From Vogesella indigofera (GTDB taxonomy: Bacteria > Pseudomonadota > Gammaproteobacteria > Burkholderiales > Chromobacteriaceae): a stretch of DNA of 64,000 nucleotides. Positions 35,545 through 44,799 of this stretch are shown here, piece after piece (positions within the stretch are counted from its first letter, which is position 1; each line of letters begins with the position of its first letter). A program made the translations under genes and the position numbers. A model generated the notes under the pieces. The model saw only the letters and a program-made list of their open reading frames with translations. It had not been told where the DNA came from and did no database searches. Location of the stretch: contig NZ_RBID01000017.1 of NCBI RefSeq assembly GCF_003633895.1, positions 160,507 to 224,506 of the forward strand. The letters are read 5' to 3'.

Positions 35545-35907
35545 TCAGGCGCCGTCGGCTTGCGGCAAATAGTATATCCGACCCTCGTGCTCGGCGACTG
35601 CGAGTGACTGCAACGATAGTCCGCGGCAGGGGCCGGCAACGCAGTAGCCGTTGTCCGGCAGGTACAGCGCACCGTGCATGCTACAGATCAGGTAGCCGCC
35701 GTCGCCATCGAAGAAGCGACCTTCCTGCCAGTCCAGTTCCACCGGCACATGACGGCAACGGTTGAGGTAGCCGTATACCACGCCGCCATGACGAATGACA
35801 AATGCGGCCGCCGTCTCGCCGTGCAGCCGGATCTCGAATCGCACGCCGTTGCCGCCATCCCGCAGTACATCTGCATCGCAGATCAGTTGCGCTGCTGGAT
35901 CAGCCAT
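35545..35907 (-). CDS. Rieske [2Fe-2S] ferredoxin-like protein
   Basis: The protein has 120 residues. Cluster ligands are visible as CxH in LNRCRHVPVEL and CxxH in LICSMHGALY. This is a single Rieske domain with no signal peptide. Such small Rieske proteins are electron carriers, but the redox partner here is unknown. Its start overlaps the end of the HAD phosphatase gene by 25 bp, and sppA follows. The order rluC-HAD-Rieske-sppA suggests a single leftward operon. Confidence 0.88.
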   Translation of the reverse strand: MADPAAQLICDADVLRDGGNGVRFEIRLHGETAAAFVIRHGGVVYGYLNRCRHVPVELDWQEGRFFDGDGGYLICSMHGALYLPDNGYCVAGPCRGLSLQSLAVAEHEGRIYYLPQADGA

Positions 35908-36542
35908 TGCTGCAGATCGTCAAAGACATCGAAAATAGCCAGCGGTTCGCAATCGAGCAGGTCTTCCACCGGATGCGCGCCGTAGCTGACGCCGACGCTG
36001 AGGGTGGCGGCGTTGAGCGCCATCTGCAAGTCGTGGGTGGTGTCGCCGACCATCAGCGTGCGCGCAGGCGCAACGCCCAGCTGGTCGGTGATGTCCAGCA
36101 GCATCTGTGGATGCGGCTTGGAGTGGCATTCGTCGACGGTGCGGGTGGTGAGAAAGTGCGGCGCCAGACCGGTGACGTTCAGCGCGCGGTCCAGGCCGAC
36201 GCGGCTCTTGCCGGTGGCCACCGCCAGCAGGTAGCCGGCGGCCTCCAGTGCGGCCAACCCTTCGGCCACGCCGTCAAACAACTCGATGGTCTCGTCGCCG
36301 GCCAGATAGTGGTGGCGGTAGGCCTGCACCATGTCCTGGTAGCGCGCCTCCGGCAGGCCGGGACAGACCACGCGCATGGCGTCGACCAGGCCGAGGCCGA
36401 TCACGTGGCTCGCGCGCTCGCGCGGCGGGATCGGCAGGCCGAGGTCCTGGCAGGCCGCCTGGATGGAACGGGTGATGTGGGCAGTGGAATCCATCAGGGT
36501 TCCGTCCCAGTCGAACACGATCAGATCGAAACGGGTAGTCAT
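35883..36542 (-). CDS. HAD-superfamily hydrolase, phosphoglycolate phosphatase-like
   Basis: The protein has 219 residues from MTTRFDLIVFDWDGTLMDST. HAD motif I DWDGTLMDS, motif II LLAVATGKSR, and motif III/IV with KPHPQMLL and MVGDTTHDLQMA are intact. It belongs to the Gph/subfamily IA group. The physiological phosphate ester is not certain. It starts inside the last bases of rluC (4-bp overlap), which is the widespread rluC-HAD arrangement. Confidence 0.9.
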   Translation of the reverse strand: MTTRFDLIVFDWDGTLMDSTAHITRSIQAACQDLGLPIPPRERASHVIGLGLVDAMRVVCPGLPEARYQDMVQAYRHHYLAGDETIELFDGVAEGLAALEAAGYLLAVATGKSRVGLDRALNVTGLAPHFLTTRTVDECHSKPHPQMLLDITDQLGVAPARTLMVGDTTHDLQMALNAATLSVGVSYGAHPVEDLLDCEPLAIFDVFDDLQQWLIQQRN

Positions 36543-37480
36543 GATTGGGGTAGGGTATCCAGAAAGCGGGTCAGTTCGGGCGGCAGCGGTGCCTGCAGTT
36601 GCAGCTCCTCGCCGGTGAGCGGGTGCGGCAACACCAGGTTGGCCGCATGCAGGAACATGCGCTTCAGGCCGTGGCGTTGCAGCTCGCGGTTGGCACTGAA
36701 ATCGCCGTATTTTTCGTCGCCGGCAATTGGGCAGCCGTTGGCCTGCATGTGCACGCGGATCTGATGGGTGCGGCCAGTACGCAGCAGCGCCTCGAGCAGG
36801 GTGAAGTCGCGGTAGCGTTGCTGCACCGTGAAAATGGTGTGCGCGTAGATGCCGAGCGTCTCGTCGACGCGCACCATGCGCTCGCCGCTCGGGGTGTGGA
36901 AGCGGTGCAGCGGCAGCTTCACGTGGCGGATCTTGTCCGGCCATTGGCCCAGCGCCAGCGCGAAGTAGCGCTTCTGCGGCACGTCGTTGCGGATCATCTC
37001 GTGCAGCTTGACCAGCGCCGAACGCTTCTTGGCGATCATCAGCAGGCCGGAGGTTTCGCGGTCGAGGCGGTGCACCAGCTCCAGGTAGCGCGCGTCCGGG
37101 CGCGCCTTGCGCAATTGCTCGATGACACCAAACGATACGCCGCTGCCGCCGTGCACGGCGACGCCGGCCGGCTTGTTGATTACTAGCAGTGCGTCGTCCT
37201 CGTACACGATCGGGAAGTTGGCGCCGGGCACCACCTGACCGTCGGTCGCCTTGGCGGCGAGGCGGATCGGCGGAATGCGCAGTTCGTCGCCTTGCTGCAG
37301 GCGCTGCATCGCGTCGGCACGGCCCTTGTTCACGCGGATCTCGCCGGAGCGGATGATGCGGTAAATATGGCTTTTTGGCACACCCTTGAGCAGGCGCGTC
37401 AGGTAGTTGTCCAGGCGCTGATCGGCACCGTTTTCGTCGACGGTGATGAATGTAACGGAATCTTTGCGAATGTCAGTCAT
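36539..37480 (-). CDS. rluC: 23S rRNA pseudouridine(955/2504/2580) synthase
   Basis: The protein has 313 residues from MTDIRKDSVTFITVDENG. An S4 RNA-binding domain (about 18-80, RLDNYLTRLLKGVPKSHIYR) precedes the RluA-type catalytic domain. That domain carries VVHRLDRETSGL-like LVHRLDRETSGLL (catalytic Asp) and later LLRTGRTHQIRVHM. It is divergent from rne across a 511-bp region, as in E. coli. Confidence 0.95.
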   Translation of the reverse strand: MTDIRKDSVTFITVDENGADQRLDNYLTRLLKGVPKSHIYRIIRSGEIRVNKGRADAMQRLQQGDELRIPPIRLAAKATDGQVVPGANFPIVYEDDALLVINKPAGVAVHGGSGVSFGVIEQLRKARPDARYLELVHRLDRETSGLLMIAKKRSALVKLHEMIRNDVPQKRYFALALGQWPDKIRHVKLPLHRFHTPSGERMVRVDETLGIYAHTIFTVQQRYRDFTLLEALLRTGRTHQIRVHMQANGCPIAGDEKYGDFSANRELQRHGLKRMFLHAANLVLPHPLTGEELQLQAPLPPELTRFLDTLPQS

Positions 37481-37991
37481 ATTGCTTATACTCCGTTGGC
37501 TCCTTCGCCTGAAATAGTGCGATGTGTAGCACACCGGAAATGGGTCGCAGACAATACTGCCTGTGGCGCTGCTGCGCAACAAAAACCGGCCGGCAGGACA
37601 TTGGTCCTGACCTGACGCCGGTTGTACCGGGCGCAGCCATGGTTATCTCGCTCACCCCGAAGTAGCGATGTTAATGCATTTAGATGCATGACGCACTCAC
37701 GCCAGTTTCCCGTTTCGGGGCGATAAGGCCCGCCCCGAAGCTTTGCAGCAAAATTTGACCCGACGTGGCCACCCGATTTTGCCTATCCTGCCGCCAAGGC
37801 AGGGTGGGTTTGGTAAGCGCCGAAGCATGGCGCAGCAGGGGCCGCGTGTAGAACAAGAAGTTGGCTTAACCCGATCGCAGTTCAGTTGCTCTTTACTCCG
37901 ACACTTCTTAACGGCATGCGCTCATTACACTCATTGAGCCGTCAAATACTTGCTGTACCCCTAGCGTGAGTGCACGCGTAGGGACATATTA
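37481..37991 (+). promoter_or_regulatory. 511-bp rluC-rne intergenic region with structured rne leader
   Basis: No gene was found here. It holds several hairpins. CCGGT-TGT-ACCGG lies at about 37618-37630, and the inverted repeat ATGCAT-TTAG-ATGCAT at 37674-37689. A strong GC stem pairs GTTTCGGGGCG (37712-37722) with CGCCCCGAAGC (37731-37741). A bulged stem-loop at 37959-37983 ends just before the start codon. RNase E of E. coli controls its own mRNA through 5' leader hairpins; this leader may do the same, which is an inference from architecture. I found no convincing consensus promoter for rne or rluC. Confidence 0.6.
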
Positions 37992-40883
37992 ATGAAACGC
38001 ATGCTTTTTAATGCGACACAGGCAGAAGAACTGCGTGTCGCCATCGTCGACGGGCAAAAGCTCATCGACCTCGATATCGAAACCGTCGGTAAAGAACAGC
38101 GCAAGGGCAACATCTACAAGGGCACCATCACCCGGATCGAGCCATCGCTGGAGGCGTGTTTTGTCGACTACGGCACCGACCGTCACGGTTTCCTGCCGTT
38201 CAAGGAAGTTTCCCGCAGCTATTTCCAGCAGCACGAAGGCGGCCGTCCGCGTATCCAGGACGTGCTGCGCGAAGGCATGCAGGTTGTCGTGCAAGTCGAA
38301 AAGGACGAGCGTGGCAACAAGGGCGCCGCGCTGACCACCTACGTCAGCCTGGCTGGCCGCTATGTGGTGCTGATGCCGAACAACCCGCGTGGTGGTGGCG
38401 TGTCGCGCCGCATCGAGGGTGAAGAGCGTCAGGAGCTGAAAGACCTGCTGTCGCAGCTGGAAGTGCCGGGTGGCATGAGTCTGATCGCGCGCACCGCCGG
38501 TATCGGCCGTTCGCTCGAAGAGCTGCAGTGGGACCTGAACTACCTGCTGCAACTGTGGCGTGCCGTTGACAGTGCCGCCGGTGCCCAGTCTGCGCCGTTC
38601 CTGATTCTGCAGGAAGGCAGCCTGGTGATTCGCGCCATCCGCGACTACTACCAGCCCGACATTGGCGAAATCCTGATCGACACAGAAGAAATCTACGAAC
38701 AGGCGCGCCAGTTCATGAGTCACGTGATGCCCAACAACGTTGGCCGCGTGAAACTGTACAAGGACCCGGTGCCGCTGTTCTCGCGCTTCCAGATCGAACA
38801 CCAGATCGAAACCGCGTTCTCGCGTGCCGTCACCCTGCCGTCCGGCGGTGCCATCGTCATCGATCACACCGAAGCGCTGGTGTCGGTCGACGTCAACTCG
38901 GCGCGTGCCACCAAGGGTTCCGACATCGAGGACACCGCGTTCCGTACCAACCTGGAAGCGGCGGAAGAAATCGCCCGCCAGCTGCGCCTGCGCGACCTGG
39001 GTGGCCTGATCGTGATCGACTTCATCGACATGGAAAGCCAGAAAAACCAGCGTGACGTGGAAAACCGCCTGCGCGACGTGCTGAAGCATGACCGCGCCCG
39101 CGTGCAGATGGGCAAGCTGTCGCGTTTCGGCCTGCTGGAACTGTCGCGTCAGCGCCTGCAGCCTAGCCTGGGTGAAACCAGTCACGAAGCCTGCCCGCGT
39201 TGCCACGGTATCGGTTTCATCCGCGGCATCGAATCCTCCGCCCTGCACATCCTGCGCATCATCCAGGAAGAAGCGATGAAGGAAAACACCGGCGCGGTGC
39301 ACGCGCAGGTGCCGGTCGATGTGGCCACTTTCCTGCTCAACGAGAAGCGTGCCGAGATCTACTCCATCGAAGCGCGTCTGGATGTGGCGGTAGTGCTGAT
39401 TCCTAACCTGCATCTGGAAACCCCGCACTACAAGATCGTGCGCGTACGTCACGACGATCTGGCGGAAGTCGGCGATGCGCCGAGCTATCAGCGCGTCGAA
39501 ATGCCGGAAGAAGACACCTCGCACCCGTTCGGCCAGGAAAAGCCGAAGCTGGAGCGTCAGGAAGCCGCGGTCAAGGGTGTGACCCCGGCCCAGCCGGCAC
39601 CGCAGGCTGCCGAACCGGTTACACCGGTCGCTGCCGCACCGGTGGTGGTTGCCGAGCCGGGTCTGCTGGCCCGTGTGGTCGGCTGGTTCAAGTCGGTGCT
39701 GTCGCCGGAACCGCAGGTGAGCGAAACCAAGCCGGTGGTCGAAGAAAAGCGTCCGCAGCGTGAAGCGCGCAATCCGCGCCAGCGTAATGGCGAGCGCCGC
39801 AGCAACGGCCGCCGCGAGCGGGAGGAGCGTGTTCCGGGTGAAGGCCGTGCCGAACGCCAGGAGCGCCAGCCACGCAACGACAATCGTCGCAATGAAGTGC
39901 GCGAAGAAGGTCAGGCGCCGGCCCGTGCCGAGCGTGCGCCACGCCGCGAACGCGAACCACGTGAGCCGCGCGATAACGCGAATGCAATGGTGGCGCGCAG
40001 CGATGCCGCGACTGATGGTGCCGTGAAAGAGCAGCGCGACAACCAGCGTAACGACCGTCGCCGTGAGCGCGAGCAGCAGCGTGTTGCCAAGGAACAGCAA
40101 GTGGTGCAGGCGCCGGAGCTGGAAACCGAACAGCCAGTGGCGGATGCAGTGGTAACGGAGGCCGTGGTTGCGCCGGAGCAGGGCGAGCGCGAAGCGCGCG
40201 AGCCACGTGAGCGCCGTCGTCGTCGCAGTCGTCGTGACCGTCGTGATGACACGGCCGTGGCCGGTGACGCTGGTGCCGAAGTGACTGCCGAACAGCAGGC
40301 AACCGAGGTGGTAGCCGATGCAGTTGTGGTGGCCGAGGTGGCGCCAGTGGCTGCCGAGGAAGTGGCACAGCCGGTTGCTGTGGTTGAGGTGGTGGAAACC
40401 GAAGTTGCCGAGGCCGTTGCAGTGGTCGCTGTCGAGCCGGCTGCGCCGGAACTAGTTACTGTCGAGGTGGTAGAGCCTGCGCTTGATGAGACTGTGCTGG
40501 TGACGCCTGTGGTCGAAATCCAGCCAGAGCCTGCGGCCAACGTTGCGGCAGTGGTTGAAGTGGTGTCCGAGCCAGTGGCGGAAGTGCCTGCCGAGCTCGT
40601 TACCGAAGCCGTTTCCGAAGCCGCTGCGGTCGAGGAAGTGCTGGCGCCGGTGGCGGAAGTAGTGGCCGAGCCGGCACCAGTGGCGGTGCTTGATGCCGCG
40701 GCGACAGCCGGTCTGGTGATGGTGACCACGCGTGCTGCCAGCGAGCTGCCGGAAGTGGTGCAACCAGAGCCGGTGCTGAAGGGCAAGCGTCGTCGCGAAG
40801 TGGTGCGCCAGGCTGAAGATGGCGAGGCGCCTGTCGAACTGGTACAGGTTCAAACTCAGGCCCCGGCTAGCCCGGACGCCTAA
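37992..40883 (+). CDS. rne: ribonuclease E
   Basis: Main endoribonuclease for mRNA decay and rRNA/tRNA processing. The protein has 963 residues. The N-terminal catalytic half has an S1 domain (NIYKGTITRIEPSLEACFVD), the catalytic-site segments LVSVDVNSARATKG and GLIVIDFIDMES, and the Zn-link CPRCHGIG (Cys401, Cys404). After about residue 510 the sequence becomes low-complexity. An Arg-rich RNA-binding segment (about 575-740) contains RRERE-type runs. A Val/Ala/Glu/Pro-rich acidic tail with the repeated VAEV/EVV pattern follows to the end. This unstructured half is the degradosome scaffold in other species. The ATG at 37992 follows a hairpin-rich leader. Repeat copies are inside at 38736-38748 (imperfect) and 40532-40544. 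Confidence 0.95.
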   Translation: MKRMLFNATQAEELRVAIVDGQKLIDLDIETVGKEQRKGNIYKGTITRIEPSLEACFVDYGTDRHGFLPFKEVSRSYFQQHEGGRPRIQDVLREGMQVVVQVEKDERGNKGAALTTYVSLAGRYVVLMPNNPRGGGVSRRIEGEERQELKDLLSQLEVPGGMSLIARTAGIGRSLEELQWDLNYLLQLWRAVDSAAGAQSAPFLILQEGSLVIRAIRDYYQPDIGEILIDTEEIYEQARQFMSHVMPNNVGRVKLYKDPVPLFSRFQIEHQIETAFSRAVTLPSGGAIVIDHTEALVSVDVNSARATKGSDIEDTAFRTNLEAAEEIARQLRLRDLGGLIVIDFIDMESQKNQRDVENRLRDVLKHDRARVQMGKLSRFGLLELSRQRLQPSLGETSHEACPRCHGIGFIRGIESSALHILRIIQEEAMKENTGAVHAQVPVDVATFLLNEKRAEIYSIEARLDVAVVLIPNLHLETPHYKIVRVRHDDLAEVGDAPSYQRVEMPEEDTSHPFGQEKPKLERQEAAVKGVTPAQPAPQAAEPVTPVAAAPVVVAEPGLLARVVGWFKSVLSPEPQVSETKPVVEEKRPQREARNPRQRNGERRSNGRREREERVPGEGRAERQERQPRNDNRRNEVREEGQAPARAERAPRREREPREPRDNANAMVARSDAATDGAVKEQRDNQRNDRRREREQQRVAKEQQVVQAPELETEQPVADAVVTEAVVAPEQGEREAREPRERRRRRSRRDRRDDTAVAGDAGAEVTAEQQATEVVADAVVVAEVAPVAAEEVAQPVAVVEVVETEVAEAVAVVAVEPAAPELVTVEVVEPALDETVLVTPVVEIQPEPAANVAAVVEVVSEPVAEVPAELVTEAVSEAAAVEEVLAPVAEVVAEPAPVAVLDAAATAGLVMVTTRAASELPEVVQPEPVLKGKRRREVVRQAEDGEAPVELVQVQTQAPASPDA

Positions 40884-40894
40884 GTTGATGCAGA

Positions 40895-40930
40895 CGTCAA
40901 GCCCGGAAAATTCATTTTTCGGGCTTGACG
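40895..40930. terminator. hairpin after rne that contains the tRNA-Asn -35 box
   Basis: CGTCAAGCCCG (40895-40905) pairs with CGGGCTTGACG (40920-40930), extended inward by A/T pairs to about 16 bp with loop TTCA. No U-tract follows on the + strand, so termination may be weak. The right arm ends in TTGACG, the -35 element of the promoter that follows. Confidence 0.6.
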
Positions 40931-40953
40931 AATCGGCGATCGCTGTCTAAACT
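40925..40953 (+). promoter_or_regulatory. promoter of the tRNA-Asn array
   Basis: TTGACG (40925-40930), a 17-bp spacer and TAAACT (40948-40953). The start would be near 40960, 13 bp before the first tRNA-Asn. Confidence 0.75.
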
Positions 40954-40972
40954 GCGCACCTCTTTAGGCAAT

Positions 40973-41048
40973 TCCCTGATAGCTCAGTCGGTAGAGCGAC
41001 GGACTGTTAATCCGCAGGTCCCTGGTTCGAGTCCAGGTCGGGGAGCCA
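40973..41048 (+). tRNA. tRNA-Asn (anticodon GTT), copy 1
   Basis: 76 nt including CCA. The acceptor TCCCTGA pairs with TCGGGGA, and the anticodon stem ACGGA/TCCGC-side encloses CTGTTAA. First of four identical tandem copies. Confidence 0.96.
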
Positions 41049-41114
41049 AAATATCCAGTGCAGCAAGCCAGCGATGTGATGTTGGTTTGATGTCAGCAGT
41101 AACAAGTTTGATGT

Positions 41115-41190
41115 TCCCTGATAGCTCAGTCGGTAGAGCGACGGACTGTTAATCCGCAGGTCCCTGGTTCGAGTCCAGGTCGGGGAGCCA
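41115..41190 (+). tRNA. tRNA-Asn (anticodon GTT), copy 2
   Basis: Same 76-nt sequence as copy 1. The 66-nt spacer between copies 1 and 2 is nearly repeated in the later spacers. Confidence 0.96.
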
Positions 41191-41258
41191 AAATATCCAG
41201 CGCAGCAAGCCAGTCGATGTAATGTCAGGCTTGATGTCAGCAGTAACAAGTTTGATGT

Positions 41259-41334
41259 TCCCTGATAGCTCAGTCGGTAGAGCGACGGACTGTTAATCCG
41301 CAGGTCCCTGGTTCGAGTCCAGGTCGGGGAGCCA
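41259..41334 (+). tRNA. tRNA-Asn (anticodon GTT), copy 3
   Basis: Same 76-nt sequence as copy 1, following a 68-nt spacer closely similar to the first. Confidence 0.96.
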
Positions 41335-41403
41335 AAATATCTAGCACAGCAAGCCGGTCGATGTGATGTCGGGCTTGATGTCAGCAGTAACAAGTTTGAA
41401 TGT

Positions 41404-41479
41404 TCCCTGATAGCTCAGTCGGTAGAGCGACGGACTGTTAATCCGCAGGTCCCTGGTTCGAGTCCAGGTCGGGGAGCCA
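41404..41479 (+). tRNA. tRNA-Asn (anticodon GTT), copy 4
   Basis: Same 76-nt sequence as copy 1, following a 69-nt spacer. After this copy the spacer repeat ends and a terminator begins. Confidence 0.96.
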
Positions 41480-41487
41480 GCCAAATC

Positions 41488-41514
41488 AAAAACCCGCCTT
41501 CCGGCGGGTTTTTT
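41488..41514 (+). terminator. terminator of the tRNA-Asn array
   Basis: AAAAACCCGCC (41488-41498), loop TTCC, GGCGGGTTTTT (41503-41513). Eight bases after the last CCA. Confidence 0.92.
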
Positions 41515-41549
41515 GTTGAGCATGTGGCAGTGGCAATGGAGAAAACGGC

Positions 41550-41927
41550 ATGATCAAGTCGGTAGTGGCGATTGCCAGTGGGGCGGTGCTGGGCGCCTTG
41601 CTGCGCTGGAGCTTTGCGGCGCAACTCAACCGTCTGTTTCCGGCCATTCCGCCGGGTACTGTGGTCGCCAACTGGCTGGGCGCGTATCTGGTGGGGCTGA
41701 TCGCCGGCCTGTTCGTGGCCAATCCGCACTGGCTGCCGGAATGGCGGCTGTTTATCTTCACCGGTTTTCTCGGCGCACTGACCACGTTTTCCACCTTCTC
41801 GCTGGAGGTGGTGTCCTTGCTGCAGTTGCAGCGCTATGGCACCGCACTGCTGGCGGTGTCGCTGCACCTGTTCGGCTCGCTGCTGCTGACCATTGCCGGC
41901 TTCGCCACTGTGCGCTGGCTGGGTTAG
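41550..41927 (+). CDS. crcB: fluoride ion exporter CrcB/Fluc
   Basis: The protein has 125 residues with four hydrophobic helices (about 3-22, 33-55, 66-88, 97-122). Motifs of the Fluc channel are present: GAVLGALLRW near the N-terminus, GTVVANWLGAYLVG with the key Asn, and GFLGALTTFSTFS with the Phe residues lining the pore. It exports fluoride across the inner membrane as a dimer. No fluoride riboswitch was recognised upstream; the tRNA-Asn terminator lies there. Expression must come from a promoter in 41515-41549 or read-through. Confidence 0.93.
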   Translation: MIKSVVAIASGAVLGALLRWSFAAQLNRLFPAIPPGTVVANWLGAYLVGLIAGLFVANPHWLPEWRLFIFTGFLGALTTFSTFSLEVVSLLQLQRYGTALLAVSLHLFGSLLLTIAGFATVRWLG

Positions 41928-42003
41928 GGCATTCTGCCATCGCAACCCTGTTGTCAGGGCGATCGGCTCTGACCCGCACCATGCTGGCGGCGAGAGCGCA
42001 TAA

Positions 42004-42033
42004 AAAAAGCCCACCTCGGAAGGTGGGCTTTTT
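42004..42033. terminator. bidirectional terminator between crcB and alaS
   Basis: AAAAAGCCCACCT (42004-42016), loop CGGA, AGGTGGGCTTTTT (42021-42033). T-runs on both sides serve the convergent genes. Confidence 0.92.
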
Positions 42034-42051
42034 GTTTGCCGCTGGTGTGAC

Positions 42052-44682
42052 TTACTTGGCGGCCAGCCAGTCCTTGGCGCTGGCGATGGCCGCGCTCAGG
42101 TTTTCCGGCTGGGTGCCGCCGGCCTGGGCCATGTCCGGACGACCGCCGCCCTTGCCGCCGACCTGCTGTGCCAGATGGTTGACCAGCTCGCCGGCCTTGA
42201 AGCGGCTGGTGAGGTCCTTGGTGACGCCGGCAATCAGCGCCACCTTGCCGTCGGACTTGCTGCCCAAGGCAATCACGGCAGAGCCGAGCTTGTCCTTCAG
42301 CTTGTCGAGCAGGTCGCGCAGCGCGGCGCTGTCGGCGCCGTCCAGCTCGGCGGCCAGCAGCTTGACGCCGTTCACCTCGATGGCCTGTTCCGCCAGGCTG
42401 TCACCGGCGGAGGCCGCCAGCTTGCCCTTGGCCGCGGCCAGCTCCTTCTCCAGTGCCTTCAGTTCGCTTTGCAGCGTGCCGATCTTGCTGAGCACCTCGT
42501 CGCTGGTTTGCGCCTTGAGGTTGGCCGCAGCGCTCTTCAGCAGGCTGTCCTGGGCCTGGACGTAGGCGACCGCGCCTTCGCCGGTCACCGCTTCGATACG
42601 GCGCACGCCGGCAGCGACGCCGCCTTCGGCCACGATCTTGAAGAAGCCGATATCACCGGTACGGTTGACGTGGGTGCCGCCGCACAGTTCGGTGGAGAAG
42701 TCGCCCATCTGCAGCACGCGCACTTCGTCACCGTACTTCTCGCCGAACAGCGCCATGGCGCCGGCACGGATGGCGTCGTCGTAGCCCATCAGGCTGGCCT
42801 TGACTTCGTGGTTGGCCGCCACCACGTGGTTGACCACGCGTTCGATCTCGGCGATCTCTTCGGCGCTCAGTGGCTGGCCGTGGGCGAAGTCGAAACGGGT
42901 GCGCTCGGCGTTGACCAGCGAGCCTTTCTGCGCGACGTGGCTGCCCAGTACCTTGCGCAGCGCGGCGTGCAGCAGGTGCGTGGCCGAGTGGTTGCGGGCG
43001 GTGGCCAGGCGCTTGTGCAGGTCGATGGTGGCCTGCACGGTATCGCCGATGTTGAGGCTGCCTTTGGCGAGGCGGCCGGTGTGGCCGAAGACCGCCGACT
43101 TGATCTTCTGGGTGTCGGTGACGTCGAACAGGGCGCCCACGCCACCGGCGGCGGAGATCTCGCCGATGTCGCCGACCTGGCCACCGCCTTCGGCGTAGAA
43201 CGCGGTGTTGTCCAGTACCACGATGCCTTCATCGCCTGCGGCCAACGTTTGCACCGGCTCGGTACCCTTGTACAGCGCGATCACCTTGGCATCGACGCTG
43301 TGGTTGCTGTAACCGTGGAAGCTGGTATCGGCGCCATCGTAGCTGACGCTGCCGGCGACCTTGAATGCGGACGCGGCGCGGGCACGGGTGCGCTGTTCTT
43401 CCATCGCGCGCTCGAAACCGGCCATGTCGACCTCGATATGGCGCTCGCGGCAGATGTCGGCGGTGAGGTCGACCGGGAAGCCGAAGGTGTCGTACAGCTT
43501 GAACACGGTGTCGCCGTCCATCGCGGTCTTGCCGCCGGCAAGCGCGGCATCAACCAGCGCCATGCCGGTTTCCAGTGTCTCGGCGAACTTGATTTCTTCC
43601 TGGCGCAGCGCGTCCTCGATCACCGCCTGCTTCTGGCGCAGCTCGGGGTAGGCATCGCCCATCTCGGCCACCAGGTCGGCGACGATCTTGTGGAAGAACA
43701 GGCCTTTCTGGCCCAGCTTGTAGCCGTGGCGGATGGCGCGGCGTGCGATGCGGCGCAGTACGTAGCCGCGGCCATCGCTGGACGGCAGGATGCCGTCGGC
43801 GATCATGAACGAGCAGGCGCGGATGTGGTCGGCGATCACCTTCAGCGACGGCACGCTCTGGCTGTACTCGACGCCGGTTTCGCGCGCGGCGGCGCGCACC
43901 AGGCAGGCGAGGGCGTCGGTTTCGTAGTTGGATTTCACGTGCTGCAGCACGGTGGACAGGCGCTCCAGGCCCATACCGGTATCCACCGACGGCTTTGGCA
44001 GCGGGTGCAGGGTGCCGCTCTCGTCACGGTTGAACTGCATGAACACGTTGTTCCAGATTTCCATGAAGCGGTCGCCGTCTTCGTCCGGGCTGCCCGGTGG
44101 GCCGCCGGCGACTTCTTCGCCGTGGTCATAGAAAATCTCGGTACAAGGGCCGCACGGGCCGGTGTCGCCCATGGTCCAGAAGTTGTCGGACGCGTACGGT
44201 GCACCCTTGTTGTCGCCGATGCGGATGATCTTGTCCGCCGGCAGGCCGACGGTTTTGTGCCAGATGTCGTAGGCTTCGTCGTCGCTGGCGTAGACGGTCA
44301 CCATCAGCTTGTCTTTGGGCAGCGCCAGCCATTGCTCGCCGGTGAGGAACTCCCAGGCGTAGGTGATGGCGTCCTGCTTGAAGTAGTCGCCGAAGCTGAA
44401 GTTGCCCAGCATTTCGAAGAAGGTGTGGTGACGCGCGGTGTAGCCGACGTTTTCCAGGTCGTTGTGTTTGCCGCCAGCGCGCAGGCACTTCTGGCTGGTG
44501 GTGGCGCGGGTGTAGTCGCGTTTTTCGAAGCCGAGGAATAGGTCCTTGAACTGCACCATGCCGGCCACGGTGAACATCAGGGTCGGGTCGTTGCCGGGAA
44601 TCAGGCTGCTGGAGGCAACCACCTGATGGTTTTTCGAGGCAAAGAAGTCGAGGAACTTCTGGCGGATTTCAGCTGTTTTCAT
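42052..44682 (-). CDS. alaS: alanyl-tRNA synthetase
   Basis: The protein has 876 residues, the full-length class II enzyme. The N-terminal aminoacylation core begins [20 protein letters not shown]. The editing domain carries the metal-site motif [19 protein letters not shown] and [13 protein letters not shown]. The C-Ala domain ends with [15 protein letters not shown]. Standard order and length. A 13-bp repeat copy is inside at 43237-43249, another imperfect one at 42518-42530, and an exact one upstream of the start at 44716-44728. Confidence 0.97.
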   Translation of the reverse strand: MKTAEIRQKFLDFFASKNHQVVASSSLIPGNDPTLMFTVAGMVQFKDLFLGFEKRDYTRATTSQKCLRAGGKHNDLENVGYTARHHTFFEMLGNFSFGDYFKQDAITYAWEFLTGEQWLALPKDKLMVTVYASDDEAYDIWHKTVGLPADKIIRIGDNKGAPYASDNFWTMGDTGPCGPCTEIFYDHGEEVAGGPPGSPDEDGDRFMEIWNNVFMQFNRDESGTLHPLPKPSVDTGMGLERLSTVLQHVKSNYETDALACLVRAAARETGVEYSQSVPSLKVIADHIRACSFMIADGILPSSDGRGYVLRRIARRAIRHGYKLGQKGLFFHKIVADLVAEMGDAYPELRQKQAVIEDALRQEEIKFAETLETGMALVDAALAGGKTAMDGDTVFKLYDTFGFPVDLTADICRERHIEVDMAGFERAMEEQRTRARAASAFKVAGSVSYDGADTSFHGYSNHSVDAKVIALYKGTEPVQTLAAGDEGIVVLDNTAFYAEGGGQVGDIGEISAAGGVGALFDVTDTQKIKSAVFGHTGRLAKGSLNIGDTVQATIDLHKRLATARNHSATHLLHAALRKVLGSHVAQKGSLVNAERTRFDFAHGQPLSAEEIAEIERVVNHVVAANHEVKASLMGYDDAIRAGAMALFGEKYGDEVRVLQMGDFSTELCGGTHVNRTGDIGFFKIVAEGGVAAGVRRIEAVTGEGAVAYVQAQDSLLKSAAANLKAQTSDEVLSKIGTLQSELKALEKELAAAKGKLAASAGDSLAEQAIEVNGVKLLAAELDGADSAALRDLLDKLKDKLGSAVIALGSKSDGKVALIAGVTKDLTSRFKAGELVNHLAQQVGGKGGGRPDMAQAGGTQPENLSAAIASAKDWLAAK

Positions 44683-44715
44683 GGTGATTGGTCAGTATCT
44701 TCAGTGAATTCGGGT

Positions 44716-44728
44716 TGCGGCCAACCTT
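44716..44728 (+). repeat. 13-bp uptake-sequence-like word, intergenic copy
   Basis: TGCGGCCAACCTT between the alaS start and the recX stop. Confidence 0.85.
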
Positions 44729-44799
44729 GCGGTGGCGCGGTGCAAAAAGTGATGCCCGATTGTGGCAAGCGTGGCCGGTGCTGGCAAGTGCGGCGCAGC

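Larger units (their letters stand above)
40973..41479 (+). repeat. tandem array of tRNA-Asn plus spacer, unit 142-145 bp
   Basis: Distances between starts are 142, 144 and 145 bp. Spacers share AAAATATC(C/T)AGC, CAGCAAGCC, a GATGT..TGATGTCAGCAG segment and AACAAGTTTGA. The unit has therefore been amplified in tandem, with small changes confined to the spacers. Confidence 0.9.

Noticed and set aside
37989-40100. 703-codon open frame antisense to rne
   Set aside because: It mirrors the RNase E codons in a GC-rich gene, is composed of low-complexity His/Arg/Leu-rich sequence, and has no recognisable domain or RBS.
40973-41479. Regularly spaced repeats of about 144 bp resembling a CRISPR-like array
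   Set aside because: The repeats are tRNA-Asn genes; the spacers are similar to one another, and no cas gene is nearby.
41480-41549. Fluoride riboswitch before crcB
   Set aside because: The 70 bp before crcB are taken up by the tRNA-Asn terminator and lack the conserved crcB-motif layout.
42175-44541. 788-codon open frame antisense to alaS
   Set aside because: Shadow of alaS; repetitive Gly/Val/Ala/Asp composition, no domain.
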